Assembly (NCBI RefSeq): GCF_009905375.1
Contig: NC_133650.1
Location: forward strand, 291,538,270 to 291,602,269
DNA length: 64,000 bases
Reading direction: 5' to 3'
DNA from: Apium graveolens
Taxonomy: Eukaryota; Streptophyta; Magnoliopsida; Apiales; Apiaceae
The position numbers and the translations under genes were made by a program. Shown piece after piece: positions 48,304 to 57,911 of this stretch; the first letter of the stretch is position 1; the number at the start of each line of letters is the position of its first letter. Below the pieces are notes generated by a model, which did no database searches, was not told where the DNA came from, and saw only the letters and a list, made by a program, of their open reading frames with translations.

Positions 48304-50907
48304 ATGGGAGATCCAACAGCACAATCGAGAGCTTTGATGGATTTTTCTCAACCCATGATTAATGACATTCAATCTAGTATTGTCCGGCTAGCTATCACAG
48401 CTAATACCTTTGAGATCAAGCCTGGCATAAAATAATGGGTGCAGAATTCAATCCAGTTTGGGGGTTCTCCAACGGAAAATCCCAATACACACATTAGGGA
48501 TTTCATAGAGATCTGCGACACCTTCAGGTTCAATGGTTTTTCTGAAGATGCTATTAAGCTGAGACTTTTCCCATTCTCTCTGAAGGACAAGGCTAAGAGC
48601 TGGTTACACTTTCTACCAGCTGGTTTGATTACTACTTGGGAAGATCTTGCTCAGAAGTTTCTTACTAAATTCTTCCCTGTGGCGAAGACAGCTGCAATCA
48701 GGAATGCACTTACTCAATTTGTGCAGCAATCAAGAGAATCTTTATATGAAGCTTGGGAGTGCTACAAGGAGATGCTTAGGAAGTGTCCTCATCATGGAAT
48801 TCCTGATTGGATGATCATCAATTGTTTTTACAATGGGTTGGGAGCACAGTGCAGACCCATGCTCGATGCAGCAGCAGGTGGAGCATTATGGGCAAAGAGC
48901 TATAAGGAAGCTTATGATCTAATTGAACTGATGGCTGCTAACGAATATCAGTATCCAGCCCAGAGATTTCCACAGAGCAAGGTAGCAAGAGTTCTTGAAG
49001 TGGATACAGCTACGGCTATCACTGCTCAAATAAAGGCGTTGTCTATGAAGATCAATTCTCTGGCTAACTATGGTGTTAAGCAGATAATTAGTGTTTGTGA
49101 GCTGTGTGCAGGTCCGCATGCGACGGAGCAATGCGCTATATCTAGTGACTCAGCTCAGTTTGTCAACAACTTTCAGAGATCGCAGCAACCAGTTCCTTCC
49201 ACTTATCATCCTGACAACTAGAATCATTCTAACTTCAGCTGGAGCAACAATCAGAATGCGATGCAACAGCCATTCCAGCAGTTTAGAAATAAGCTATTCA
49301 ACCCTCCTGGTTTTCAGCAACAACTCCAACTTCAATAACAAACTCATGATGCAGGTCTATCTTTGAATGAAAAATCTGAATTGGAGGAGTTGCGGCTTAT
49401 GTGCAAAAACCAAGCTCTTATATGCCAAAGCCAGGCTATTTCTATCAAGACTCTGGAGAATCAAATAGGGCAAATTGCTAATGCCTTACTGAATCGGCCA
49501 CCATGAATGCTTCCTAGTGATACAGAAGCCAATCAAGGCAAAAGGGAAGTTGAAGAACAGGTGAACGCCATCACCTTAAGGTCTGGAAATGTTGCAAGCC
49601 CCCAAATTCAGCAAGACGAAGAGCCTGAAAAATCTCAAGTTCCAGAATCTGAAGTCTTGGCTGAAGAAGATGTGCAGAAGGAAGTAGAGGTGGAACCAAG
49701 GAAGACTACTATGGAACACACTACTCCTGAGGGTAATACAGGGGAGAAACAGATCTATTCTCCACCTCCTTTTCCTAAGAGGCTGCAGAAGAAAAAGCCG
49801 GATAAGCAGTTTGAGAAGTTTTTGGAGGTGTTCAAGAAACTTCATATCAACATACCTTTCGCTGAAGCTCTTGAACAGATGCCTAGCTATGTGAGGTTTA
49901 TGAAAGGTATTCTCTCTCGGAAAGTGAAGCTCGATGACTTAGAGATAGTTTCTCTAACGGAGGAATGCAGTGCTGTGTTGTAACAGAAGTTACCTCCGAA
50001 GCTTAAAGATCCTGGAAGCTTCACTATTCCTTGCACTATCGGAAACTTATCGTTCGACAAGTGTTTATATGATTTAGGAGCTAGCATCAATCTGATGCCC
50101 TTATCTATCTTCAAGAAGCTTGGTGTGCCTGATCCAAAACCAACATACATGTCATTGCAACTAGCTGATCGTTCCATCGCTTATCCACGAGGTATAGTGG
50201 AGGATGTTTTGGTCAAGGTGGATAAACTCTTCTTCCCTACTGACTTTGTAATTCTTGATTTCGAGGAAGATAAGAAGATTCCCATTATCTTGGGAAGACC
50301 ATTCTTGGCTACAGGCCGAACTATGATCGATGTACAAAAAGGAGAGCTTTCGATGAAGGTTTACGATCAAAAGGTCACTTTTAATGTGTTCAAGAAAATA
50401 AAGTTACCCACAGCTAAAGAGGAGTGCTTTAAAGTAGAGCAAATGCAGGTTTTGAATGCACCTCCGTGGAAGAGGAAGTTGGATATGCCATTCGATTCTC
50501 TTGGGTTATCAGAGCTGAAAATTTCTCAGGAGCATTTTGAACCATTTATTCAAGAAGCTCCCACACTTGAGCTCAACCCTCTACCAGATCACTTGAGTTA
50601 TGCATTCTTAGGTGCACCCCATGATAAGGGCTTGAGATATATTTTTGATGATGTAAAGGGTAGCCGAACGAATTCTCCAGTGCCTATAGAGGGTTCTTCT
50701 CTTGTGCAACAGGTAGTTGATAGGACTGGTGTTGATGATGAGCAGTACAGGCGATTGACTAGGAGTATGGAGGCCATGCACAACATTCATTATCATTTTG
50801 CTGAAGTTTTGACACACGCTTTCGGTACTGTTGTCCGAGACACTGGTGGCGAGGTTGATTGGCCACCTGATCCTCCACCCGATGAGGGTGATTCTTCCGC
50901 TAACTAG
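48304..50907 (+). pseudogene. Element F gag-protease (868 codons, five nonsense codons, no frameshift)
   Basis: ATG at 48304 (MGDPTAQSRALMD) and TAG at 50905-50907. A single frame throughout, broken by TAA 48433, TAG 49219, TAA 49336, TGA 49504 and TAA 49981. Gag: FGGSPTENPNTHIRDFIEICDTF, LRLFPFSLKDKAKSWLHFLP, DLAQKFLTKFFPVAKTAAIRN, WECYKEMLRKCPHHGIPDWM, a DAAAGGALW helix, and a CELCAGPHATEQC knuckle-like motif. Protease: DLGASINLMPLSIFKKLG (DLGA in place of DSGA) and IPIILGRPFLATGRTMIDV. The C-terminal 200 residues are unassigned. All stops can arise from CAA, CAG or CGA by C-to-T change. Confidence 0.93.
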
Positions 50908-52144
50908 GTATGCCTGAAATCCTTATTATTGCCTTCAATGAGGACATTGAAAATTTTAAGTTTGGGGGTGATAATGTTAGGATTAGTAGTGTATGTGTTC
51001 ATATAGTTCATATAGATTCATATTGCATGTTTAGTTGTAGTTTATTCATATTTTTGCATAATTATTCATTTAGGACATATTTGTTTATTTTTTATGTGAT
51101 TTCATATAGTTGCATTTGTATGCATATTTAGCATGATCCCTTAAGATGACCTATGATATTTGATAAGTTGATGTTGATTTGAGTGTGGTGATGACGAATA
51201 GAGGGATATTTAAGCCCTAATGAATTGATTTGCATGCTAGAAACACTTGTAATTTCACTAATTCTTAGAGTATGCTTAAGGACTAGATTGTTGTCATGGT
51301 TTGATGGTTTTCGAGGTTATTCTATTGCTTATGCTTAGAATGCATGATAGGCTCTTAATGGTAAAAGACATGAAAAGATAAAAATTGGAAATAAAAATTG
51401 GAATTCATTGCTAGTTATGGCTAGGCGTCAAATTGCTAGTAGCCGGCTCGTATTGTATGCGCGTAGTCTAGGGTTGAGTAAGATGGAGCGAAACGCACTT
51501 GCTCAGAAATTGAAAAAAAAAGAGAAGAGAAAGAAAAAAAAGGAAAAAATGAAAAACAAAGAGAATATGGTTTCAATGCACAATTGATCACGAGTGGGCT
51601 CTTTGGTATTCGAGTTATTAAGTTCTTAGGGGACTTTGTGCCTAGTGACCTAAGGTTTTTTTAGTCTGGGATCCGCTAACCTACCGCTCGCTAAATGGAT
51701 ACCATTGCATAAGTCTTTTGTGGACCTCACTCATTGCACGATCAAATAAGCATTTGTTTTACGTGTTGAATAAAAGCATGATTCCGTAATAAACTCCAAT
51801 AATCTTGAAGTGTTACAAGTCATTTTGTGTCTAGAATATATTTTTCGTATAAGCTTGTGATTGCCTTGAGGATAATTAAGTTATGGTGATTGATCTAGTT
51901 TCGAAGCATATCTGTTAAGCATTCCACACACGCATGTTTCTGGTTTGTGAGTTGGTTTGTGGGATTTATTCGAGCTCTGTTTAAAGTCATTGCATTCTTA
52001 GAGGCATTGGCTTATTCATTTGGTTATGTTTATTCTGAGGGGATCGATTGCATTATCATTTAGTTGCATTCATGCATTAGGTTTGTTTTGTAGTTTTGAG
52101 TCTGTTTATGCTTGAGGACAAGCATCAATTCAAGTTTGGGGGTG
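50908..52144 (+). other. Element F 3' untranslated region with two polypurine-like motifs
   Basis: No RT or integrase and no open frame of note. It holds aagtttgggggtgataa at about 50957-50973, a 45-bp A/G-rich run (51509-51555) and the terminal polypurine tract aagtttgggggtg (52131-52143) before the 3' LTR. Both polypurine motifs are preceded by a GAGGACA-type block about 20 bases upstream, suggesting a duplicated module. Confidence 0.85.
52131..52144 (+). promoter_or_regulatory. Polypurine tract, element F
   Basis: aagtttgggggtg directly before the LTR start TGATAAGTGG. Typical of Athila-like elements. Confidence 0.88.
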
Positions 52145-53633
52145 TGATAAGTGGATTTTATATCCACTTGGAATGCTTTATTACAAGCTTAAATTGGTGT
52201 TTTGGACTCAAGTTGTTGGTATTTTGATGTGTTTTTGTGTTATTGCATTTCAGGTATCAGTTATATGAAGAAAAGAGCTTTTAAAGGAAATATGATAAAA
52301 GGGATCAAAATTGGAAGCCAAGGCCATTGTCAAGTTGTAGATAATCTCAATAGCTTCGCGTGGGCAGTTGAATCGCCTAATTCAGACGAGTAGAACTCAA
52401 GTTATGGCCAAAACAAGATTCATCAGAATATTTTCCCAGTCAGTAGTTGAGCGCCCACTCAGCAGAGCTGAGCGCCCGCTCAGGAGCTGAGCGCCCGCTC
52501 AGGAGCTGAGCGCCCGCTCAAGAGGCGGTTGGTCGCTGATTTCGCTGAAAAAGCCTTTTTTGAGTGGGATTTGACGATTTTAAGGGTCCAGGTCCACTAG
52601 GGGCGTATATATACTTAAAAAAATGGGTTTTCATCATCCGGGAGATTGAGATACCAAGGAGAAGACCTAGAAGCACAGAACAACTCCGAAAAAGAAGATC
52701 TTGTTTTCAACTTATGATTCTTTGAATTAGTTATAACTTTGGATGGTCGTTTTCGTTCTTGTTGAACCTAGATCTTATTTATTCGTACTTTGATAATTAT
52801 TCAGTTTATTAAGACCTTGTTTTATACCATGCTTTCATTGGAACCCATGGTGACGATGAGTTCAATTATGGGCTAATCGTTATCATGGGATTCTAGCGGA
52901 TTTACTTATGGATTTCAATAGTTAATTGTTTCGATATCTTGGTGTGTGGTGATTGATTGATATTCTAGTATTGGTTGTGCTTATTCGTCTTATGTGCGTA
53001 GCTAACATATAAGATAGCGTGTTAATCTCTACTGAAGCGACAGTGAATATAGAGGTTTAGAACTTGCCATGCTAGCATAGGTTCATGTATGTGTATGCAT
53101 GATTCGTAGGTAACTCTAACCGTTTTACTTGCCCTATGTAATCAAGATAGATAACTTGTGCTTAAACCGTTATGTTGTCAAATTCTATAGACATATAGGG
53201 TCTCAATATAATTGGTGCCTATTCAGCTTCTATCTCTTTTGTGGATGTCTGGTCGAATGGTACTCGTGCAACGAAAGTTGGCGTTTATCAGTTTTGTGTT
53301 ATATGATTAGTCTCCTCACCATCACATGCTAAGGTTAAGAACGAAAAGGCTATTGAATGAAATGGTAATGAAGTTAGAATCCCATGTTTGTCATATATAG
53401 TAATTCAACCTGAATTCTCTTAGTTAATATTATTAAGTATAATCTCTTAGTTTAATAAAAACCAATTTGTTATTTGTCTTAGCATTGAGCGATAACCATA
53501 CATTGTTGCATAGGTGCATAAATTGAACTTAACCTAAACCAGTCTCTGTGGGAACGAATCTGATTTTTATATCTTATACTACTTGCGAACGCGTATACTT
53601 GCGTGAATATTAGCGCTTGTTTTCGCCCTAACA
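52145..53633 (+). repeat. Element F 3' LTR (1489 bp)
   Basis: Same termini as the 5' LTR. Differs mainly in the palindromic minisatellite (four units at 52444-52513) and a few substitutions, so F is a young insertion relative to E. Confidence 0.95.
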
Positions 53634-53748
53634 CCATCATCTTGTGATAGTCACCAGAGTGCTGAATACCGTTGTTTACTAATTCAGTGCAATTGTTCTT
53701 CTCATAAATGAACCCAGTTTGAGACATAATCTTTACAACAGGTGCCAT
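53634..53748 (-). pseudogene. Copia E third ORF, N-terminal part
   Basis: ATG at 53748 (MAPVVKIMSQTGFIYEKNN ...), read to the F insertion. Element F plus its target duplication is 6,939 bp, a multiple of three. The first 36 residues and the segment starting at 46694 are therefore in the same frame, and the third ORF starts here, not at 46722. Confidence 0.85.
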
Positions 53749-54269
53749 TGTTAGAGAATAAGAGCTTGAAGAGAAAGAAAGTAAGTGCTTTGAGAGAGAA
53801 TGAAATTTGAGCAGTTGATTTGAGAATGATAAAAGAAAAGTAATTGAAATGCAATAAGCTTTTATACTATCTCAAAAATAACTGTTAAAAATAATAAAGT
53901 AAAATAAAGTAACCAATAGAAATTGCCTAAAATAGCCCTTTAAAAATAAACTGTAAAAATTCCACCCATTATCCGTCGTGTTATGCTTACAAACTGTAAG
54001 TATACTCGATGGATAATGTACAGGGAATTAACGGCTGAGATTAAGACAATTCGGCGGATGAGGACAAACTGTTATCCGTCGTGTCATAAAATATTCCAGA
54101 AAAATAATTGTTTTTTATTAGCAAATAATATACCGACGGATGATCAAACTCGATGGATAAAGATTATCCATCGAGATGTAAATTTTGACTTAGCCAAAAT
54201 TTCATCCAAGACTGAAAAATCAATTAAATTTCTGGCTACATTACAACTTGCAAATTATCTCATAAAGAT
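53749..54269 (-). other. Spacer between RNase H and third ORF, copia E
   Basis: 521 bp, AT-rich, no open frame on the sense strand. It holds at least seven copies of the CGACGGAT/ATCCGTCG word (53969, 54005, 54050, 54072, 54131, 54149, 54165). Presumably the region where a separate start or splice for the third ORF would be made. Confidence 0.7.
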
Positions 54270-54839
54270 TTAAGAATAATTAAGCATACCTAACTCACTT
54301 ACCGACCTTGAAAAGGTGGATTCATCCAGTGGTTTGGTAAAGATATCTGCAAGTTGTTTCTCACTTGGAACAAAATGTAGTTCCACAGTACCATTCATTA
54401 CATGTTCCCTTATGAAATGATACTTGATATCTATGTGCTTTGTCCTTGAATGTTGTACCGGGTTTTCAGTGATGGCAATTGCACTTGTGTTATCACAGAA
54501 GATAGGAATCCTTGCTTTGTCCTTGAATGTTGTACCGGGTTTTCAGTGATGGCAATTGCACTTGTGTTATCACAGAAGATAGGAATCCTTTCAACTTGCA
54601 AACCATAGTCTAGGAATTGATTTTTTTATCCATACAATCTATACACAGCAACTGCCAGCAGCAATATATTCAGCTTCAGCTGTAGAAGTAGAAACTAAAT
54701 TTTGCTTTTTACTGAACCAGGACACAAGTTTGTTTCCTAGAAATTGACAGGTTCCTGTTGTACTTTTTCTATCAATTCTACAACCTGCATAATCTGCATC
54801 TGAATAACCAGTTAGATCAAAACCAGAATCTCTAGGGTA
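54270..54839 (-). pseudogene. Copia E RNase H
   Basis: Begins after a TGA (position of W in GLWYP) at about 54838. TGYSDADYAGCRIDRKSTTG holds catalytic Asp residues, LVSTSTAEAEYIAA has the catalytic Glu, and the C-terminal EKQLADIFTKPLDE ends at TAA 54270-54272. A perfect 77-bp tandem duplication (54437-54590) shifts the frame in the middle, and a TAG lies at about 54645. Confidence 0.92.
54437..54590. repeat. Perfect 77-bp tandem duplication in E RNase H
   Basis: Two adjacent copies beginning gctttgtccttg and ending ggaatcctt. 77 is not a multiple of three. Confidence 0.97.
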
Positions 54840-55981
54840 TCAAATGCCAAGTTTTGGTGTTCCCTTGAGATATCTGAAAATTCTTTTAATAGCTATTAAG
54901 TGAGATTCTCTAGGATAAGCCTGAAATATAGCACATAAACATGTAGCAAACATTATATCTGGCCTACTAGCTATTAAGTACAAAAGTGAGCCAACCATGC
55001 CCCTATAACTTGAAATATCCACAGACTTTTCAGTAGTGTTTAATTCAAGCTTAGTTGCAGTGGCCATGGGATTTTTGCAGATGTGCAATCCACTAGATCA
55101 AACTTCTTTAAAAGATCAAAAATGTATTTAGTTTGACTAATGAATATTCCATCACTAACTTGCTTAACTTGTAAACCAAGAAAGTAAGTCATTTCTCCCA
55201 TCATACTCATTTCATACTTACTTTTCATCAATATGGCAAACTTTTTGCAAAGTTTCTCATCTGTAGAGCCAAAAATAATATCATCTACATAAATTTGAAC
55301 AAGTATACTAGAGCCATTAACATTTCTGAAAAACAAAGTTCTATCTACAGTACCTCTTATGAAGTGATTTTCCAAAAGGAACTTTGATAAAGTGTCATAC
55401 CAGGCTCTAGGTGCTTGCTTCAGTTCATAAAGTGCTTTCAAAAGATAATAGACATGTTCTGGAAAATTTGGATCTTCAAAACCAGGAGGTTGACTGACAT
55501 AGACTTCCTCCTCCAAATCTCCATTCAGAAAGGCACTTTTGACATCCATTTGATAGACCTTGAAATTGGCATGGGCTGCATAGGCTAAGAAAATTCTGAT
55601 GGCTTCAAGTCTTGCAACAGGAGCAAATGTTTCATCAAAATCTATTCCTTCTTGTTGACAATAGCCCTTAGCAACCAATCTATCTTTGTTCTTGACTACT
55701 ATGCCATTTTCATCCATCTTGTTTCTGAATACCCATTTGGTGTCTATTGGATTCTTTCCTTTAGGCTTGGGCACCAGCTTCCATACATTATTCCTTTCAA
55801 ATTGGTTTAGCTCCTCCTGCATGACTAAAATCCAATCAGGATTCAACAAAGCTTCTTCTACCTTCTTTGGTTCTTCCTTGGAAAGAAAGCTACTATATAG
55901 ACATTCTTCTTGAGTTGCTCTCCTTGTTTGAACTCTAGAAGATACATCACCAATTATGAGCTCAAAGGGGTGATCTTTTGT
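54840..55981 (-). pseudogene. Copia E reverse transcriptase
   Basis: In order: [82 protein letters not shown], catalytic [29 protein letters not shown], and after a one-base shift near 55060 the connection domain ([16 protein letters not shown] ... YRGMVGSLLYLIASRPDIMFATCLC). The [14 protein letters not shown] signature is that of Sirevirus RTs. Nearly intact apart from the shift. Confidence 0.94.
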
Positions 55982-57240
55982 TCATTTTCTTTGTTGAGGT
56001 AGATTAGCTCTAGATGAAGAGGCCTCATTGTTGTCTTGATGTGTGATTGAGTTTTGGCTATTAGAAACTCCCCATGAGTTTGTGGATCTTTGATTTGAGA
56101 AAGGGGAACTTTCTATAGGTGATCTATCTTGACTTCCTGCTCCTTTTGATAACCCGACGGATGGTGAATTTTGAGTACCGACGGATGAAGCTGGTTGTCT
56201 CCCAACGGATAACGCAGATTGCCTCCCGACGGATGAAGCATTATGCAACTCGACAGATGTTGAATTTTGTGCATCATTTGTAGTAGATTTTTCTGCATTA
56301 TCCTTGAATACAGTGTCTTGATCACTTTCATCATCACTATCATCACTAACCATCTCCACATTGTCGAATTTGAGGCTCTTATGATAATTTTACCATCATG
56401 CAGTCCTTTAATATTTTTATCATCAAACACAACATGTATTGATTCCACAACAATGTTGGTTCTTAGACTGTAGACTCTATATGCTTTATCAATAGCATAT
56501 CCAATAAAAATTCCTTCATCTGCTTTAGCATCAAACTTCCCGTTTTGATCAGTTTGATTTCTCATAATATAGCATTTACAGCCAAAGATATGAAGAAAGT
56601 TTAGAGTTGGCTTCTTGTTCTTGAACAATTGATAGGGAGTCATGCATCTTGCTTGATTAACCAGTGAAATATTTTGAGTGTAGCATGCAGTATTTACAGC
56701 TTCAGCCCAGAAATATGTCAGTAGTTTAGATTCTTCAAGCATTTTACTTGCAGCCTCAATAAGTGATCTGTTCTTCCTTTCCACTACTCCATTCTGTTGT
56801 GGAGTTCTTACTGCTAAAAACTCATGCAGAATCCCATTTTCCTCAGAAAATGCTCTCATGACAGAATTCTTGAACTCAGTTCCATTGTCACTCCTGATTC
56901 TTCTAACCTTGAAATCAGGATGATTATTGACTTGCCTTATATGATTGATGATGATTTCACTAGCCTCATCTTTAGACTTTAGAGAATATGTCCAAGAGAA
57001 CTTTGAGAAATCATCTACAATTACTAGGCAAAATCTTTTCCTTGAGATTGACAACACATTGACTGGTCCAAACAAATCCATGTGTAGCAGCTGCAAAGGT
57101 TCTTCAATTGTTGAATCAAGTTTCTTCCAGAATGATGCTTTAATCTGCTTCCCTTTTTGGCAGGCATCACACAGTCCATCCTTAGAAAACTCCACTAGAG
57201 GAATGCCTCTAACCAGTTCTTTCTTTACAAGTTTATTCAT
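55982..57240 (-). pseudogene. Copia E integrase (N-terminus lost) and linker with SVGRQ repeats
   Basis: Begins inside the zinc-binding domain (CDACQKGKQIK). Catalytic Asp in HMDLFGPV, Asp in IRSDNGTEF, Glu in VVERKNRSLIEAASKML. It continues through FWAEAVNTACYTQN and FGCKCYI ... FIGYA. A one-base shift at about 56360-56380 moves into the linker frame (56359-55982), where SSVGRQ-type peptides recur four to five times. These are encoded by the CATCCGTCGGGA word that is dispersed over the whole element. The N-terminus is fused to LTR sequence at 57236-57244. Confidence 0.9.
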
Positions 57241-57553
57241 TTCATTTATGCAGAATTACAAGACATCATCTATGTACAATTAATCAACCTATTCTGCATA
57301 TCTAGTTAAAGTCAACATGACTTGAATACTACTTACAGAATCTAAATAATGGTGTATGCAGAAATGTGCTATAGACTTATTGTTACACAAGCTACTCACT
57401 CGATGTATAATAAGTCATCATCCGTTGGGACTATAATGAGTTATCCGTCGGGACTATAAACCTTATTCGTCGAGTGCTACATAATTTCACTAACTAAAAC
57501 CTACCAAGGTGTTTTGTTCATGAAATCATCAAGTACACAACAAATACACAACA
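57236..57553 (-). repeat. Copia E 5' LTR remnant (318 bp)
   Basis: Matches 41738-42055 of the 3' LTR almost base for base. The other 730 bp, the primer binding site, gag and protease are absent, and the LTR joins integrase directly at a ttcatttcatt block. The target duplication of E follows (57554-57558). Confidence 0.93.
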
Positions 57554-57911
57554 ATATAGACTATGATGAGACCTTTTCACCAGTTGCTATGGTCAAGTCC
57601 ATCAGGATTTTGCTAGCAATAGCTGCTTACTACGACTATGAGATTTGACAAATGGATGTCAAAACCGCTTTCTTAAATGGGAGCCTTGAAGAGGATGTAT
57701 ACATGATACAACCTGAGGGTTTTCTCGATCCCATGTTTGCTAAGATGCTCTGTAAGTTGCTTCGATCCATTTATGGATTGAAGCAAGCCTCAAGGAGATG
57801 GAATCGTCATTTTAATGAAAGAGTCAAAGAATTTGGCTTTATTCAAAATGAAGATTAACCATGTATTTAGAAGAAGGTTAGTGGGAGCCACGTGGCATTC
57901 CTAGTACTATA
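57554..57911 (+). pseudogene. Copia D reverse transcriptase, second part
   Basis: Resumes at IDYDETFSPVAMVKSIR and continues QMDVKTAFLNGSLEEDVYMIQPEGF, IYGLKQASRRWNRHFNERVKEFGF, VSGSHVAFLVLY. In-frame stops include a TGA for Trp before QMDV, TAA at 57856-57858 and a TAG soon after. The segment is cut after the second base of the Tyr codon of the YVDD active-site motif by gypsy G. Confidence 0.9.

Larger units (their letters stand above)
46700..53633 (+). mobile_element. Element F: non-autonomous Athila-like gypsy element, gag-protease only (6934 bp)
   Basis: Complete: 5' LTR 46700-48167, primer binding site, one gag-protease frame 48304-50907, 1.2 kb 3' untranslated region, polypurine tract, 3' LTR 52145-53633, and perfect 5-bp target duplication ccatc. 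There is no trace of RT, RNase H or integrase in the 4 kb interior. It must have been copied by enzymes made elsewhere. It sits in the third ORF of copia E. Confidence 0.96.
41008..57553 (-). mobile_element. Copia E: Sirevirus-like element, gag deleted, hosting element F
   Basis: Minus strand: 5' LTR remnant (57553-57236), integrase (from its second zinc-binding Cys pair), RT, RNase H, spacer, very long third ORF, polypurine tract, 3' LTR (42055-41008). Without F the element is about 9.6 kb. An internal deletion removed most of the 5' LTR, primer binding site, gag, protease and the start of integrase. RT reads [10 protein letters not shown] and MSMMGE, as in the SIRE lineage, which together with the post-pol ORF and several GGGGGAGA motifs supports a Sirevirus assignment. 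Confidence 0.9.
38996..57911 (+). mobile_element. Copia D: Ty1/copia element (gag C-terminus to RT), cut by E and by G
   Basis: Plus-strand coding runs 38975-41007, is interrupted by element E (41008-57553) and resumes at 57554 until gypsy G at 57912. The resumption point restores the RT sequence at the residue where it left off. Target duplication of E is gtata (41003-41007) versus atata (57554-57558), one mismatch. No LTR of D itself is visible at the left. The right part should continue beyond gypsy G. Confidence 0.88.

Noticed and set aside
46700..53633. Element F as an Athila element with an envelope gene
   Set aside because: The interior after protease is non-coding and I see no pol or env-like frame.
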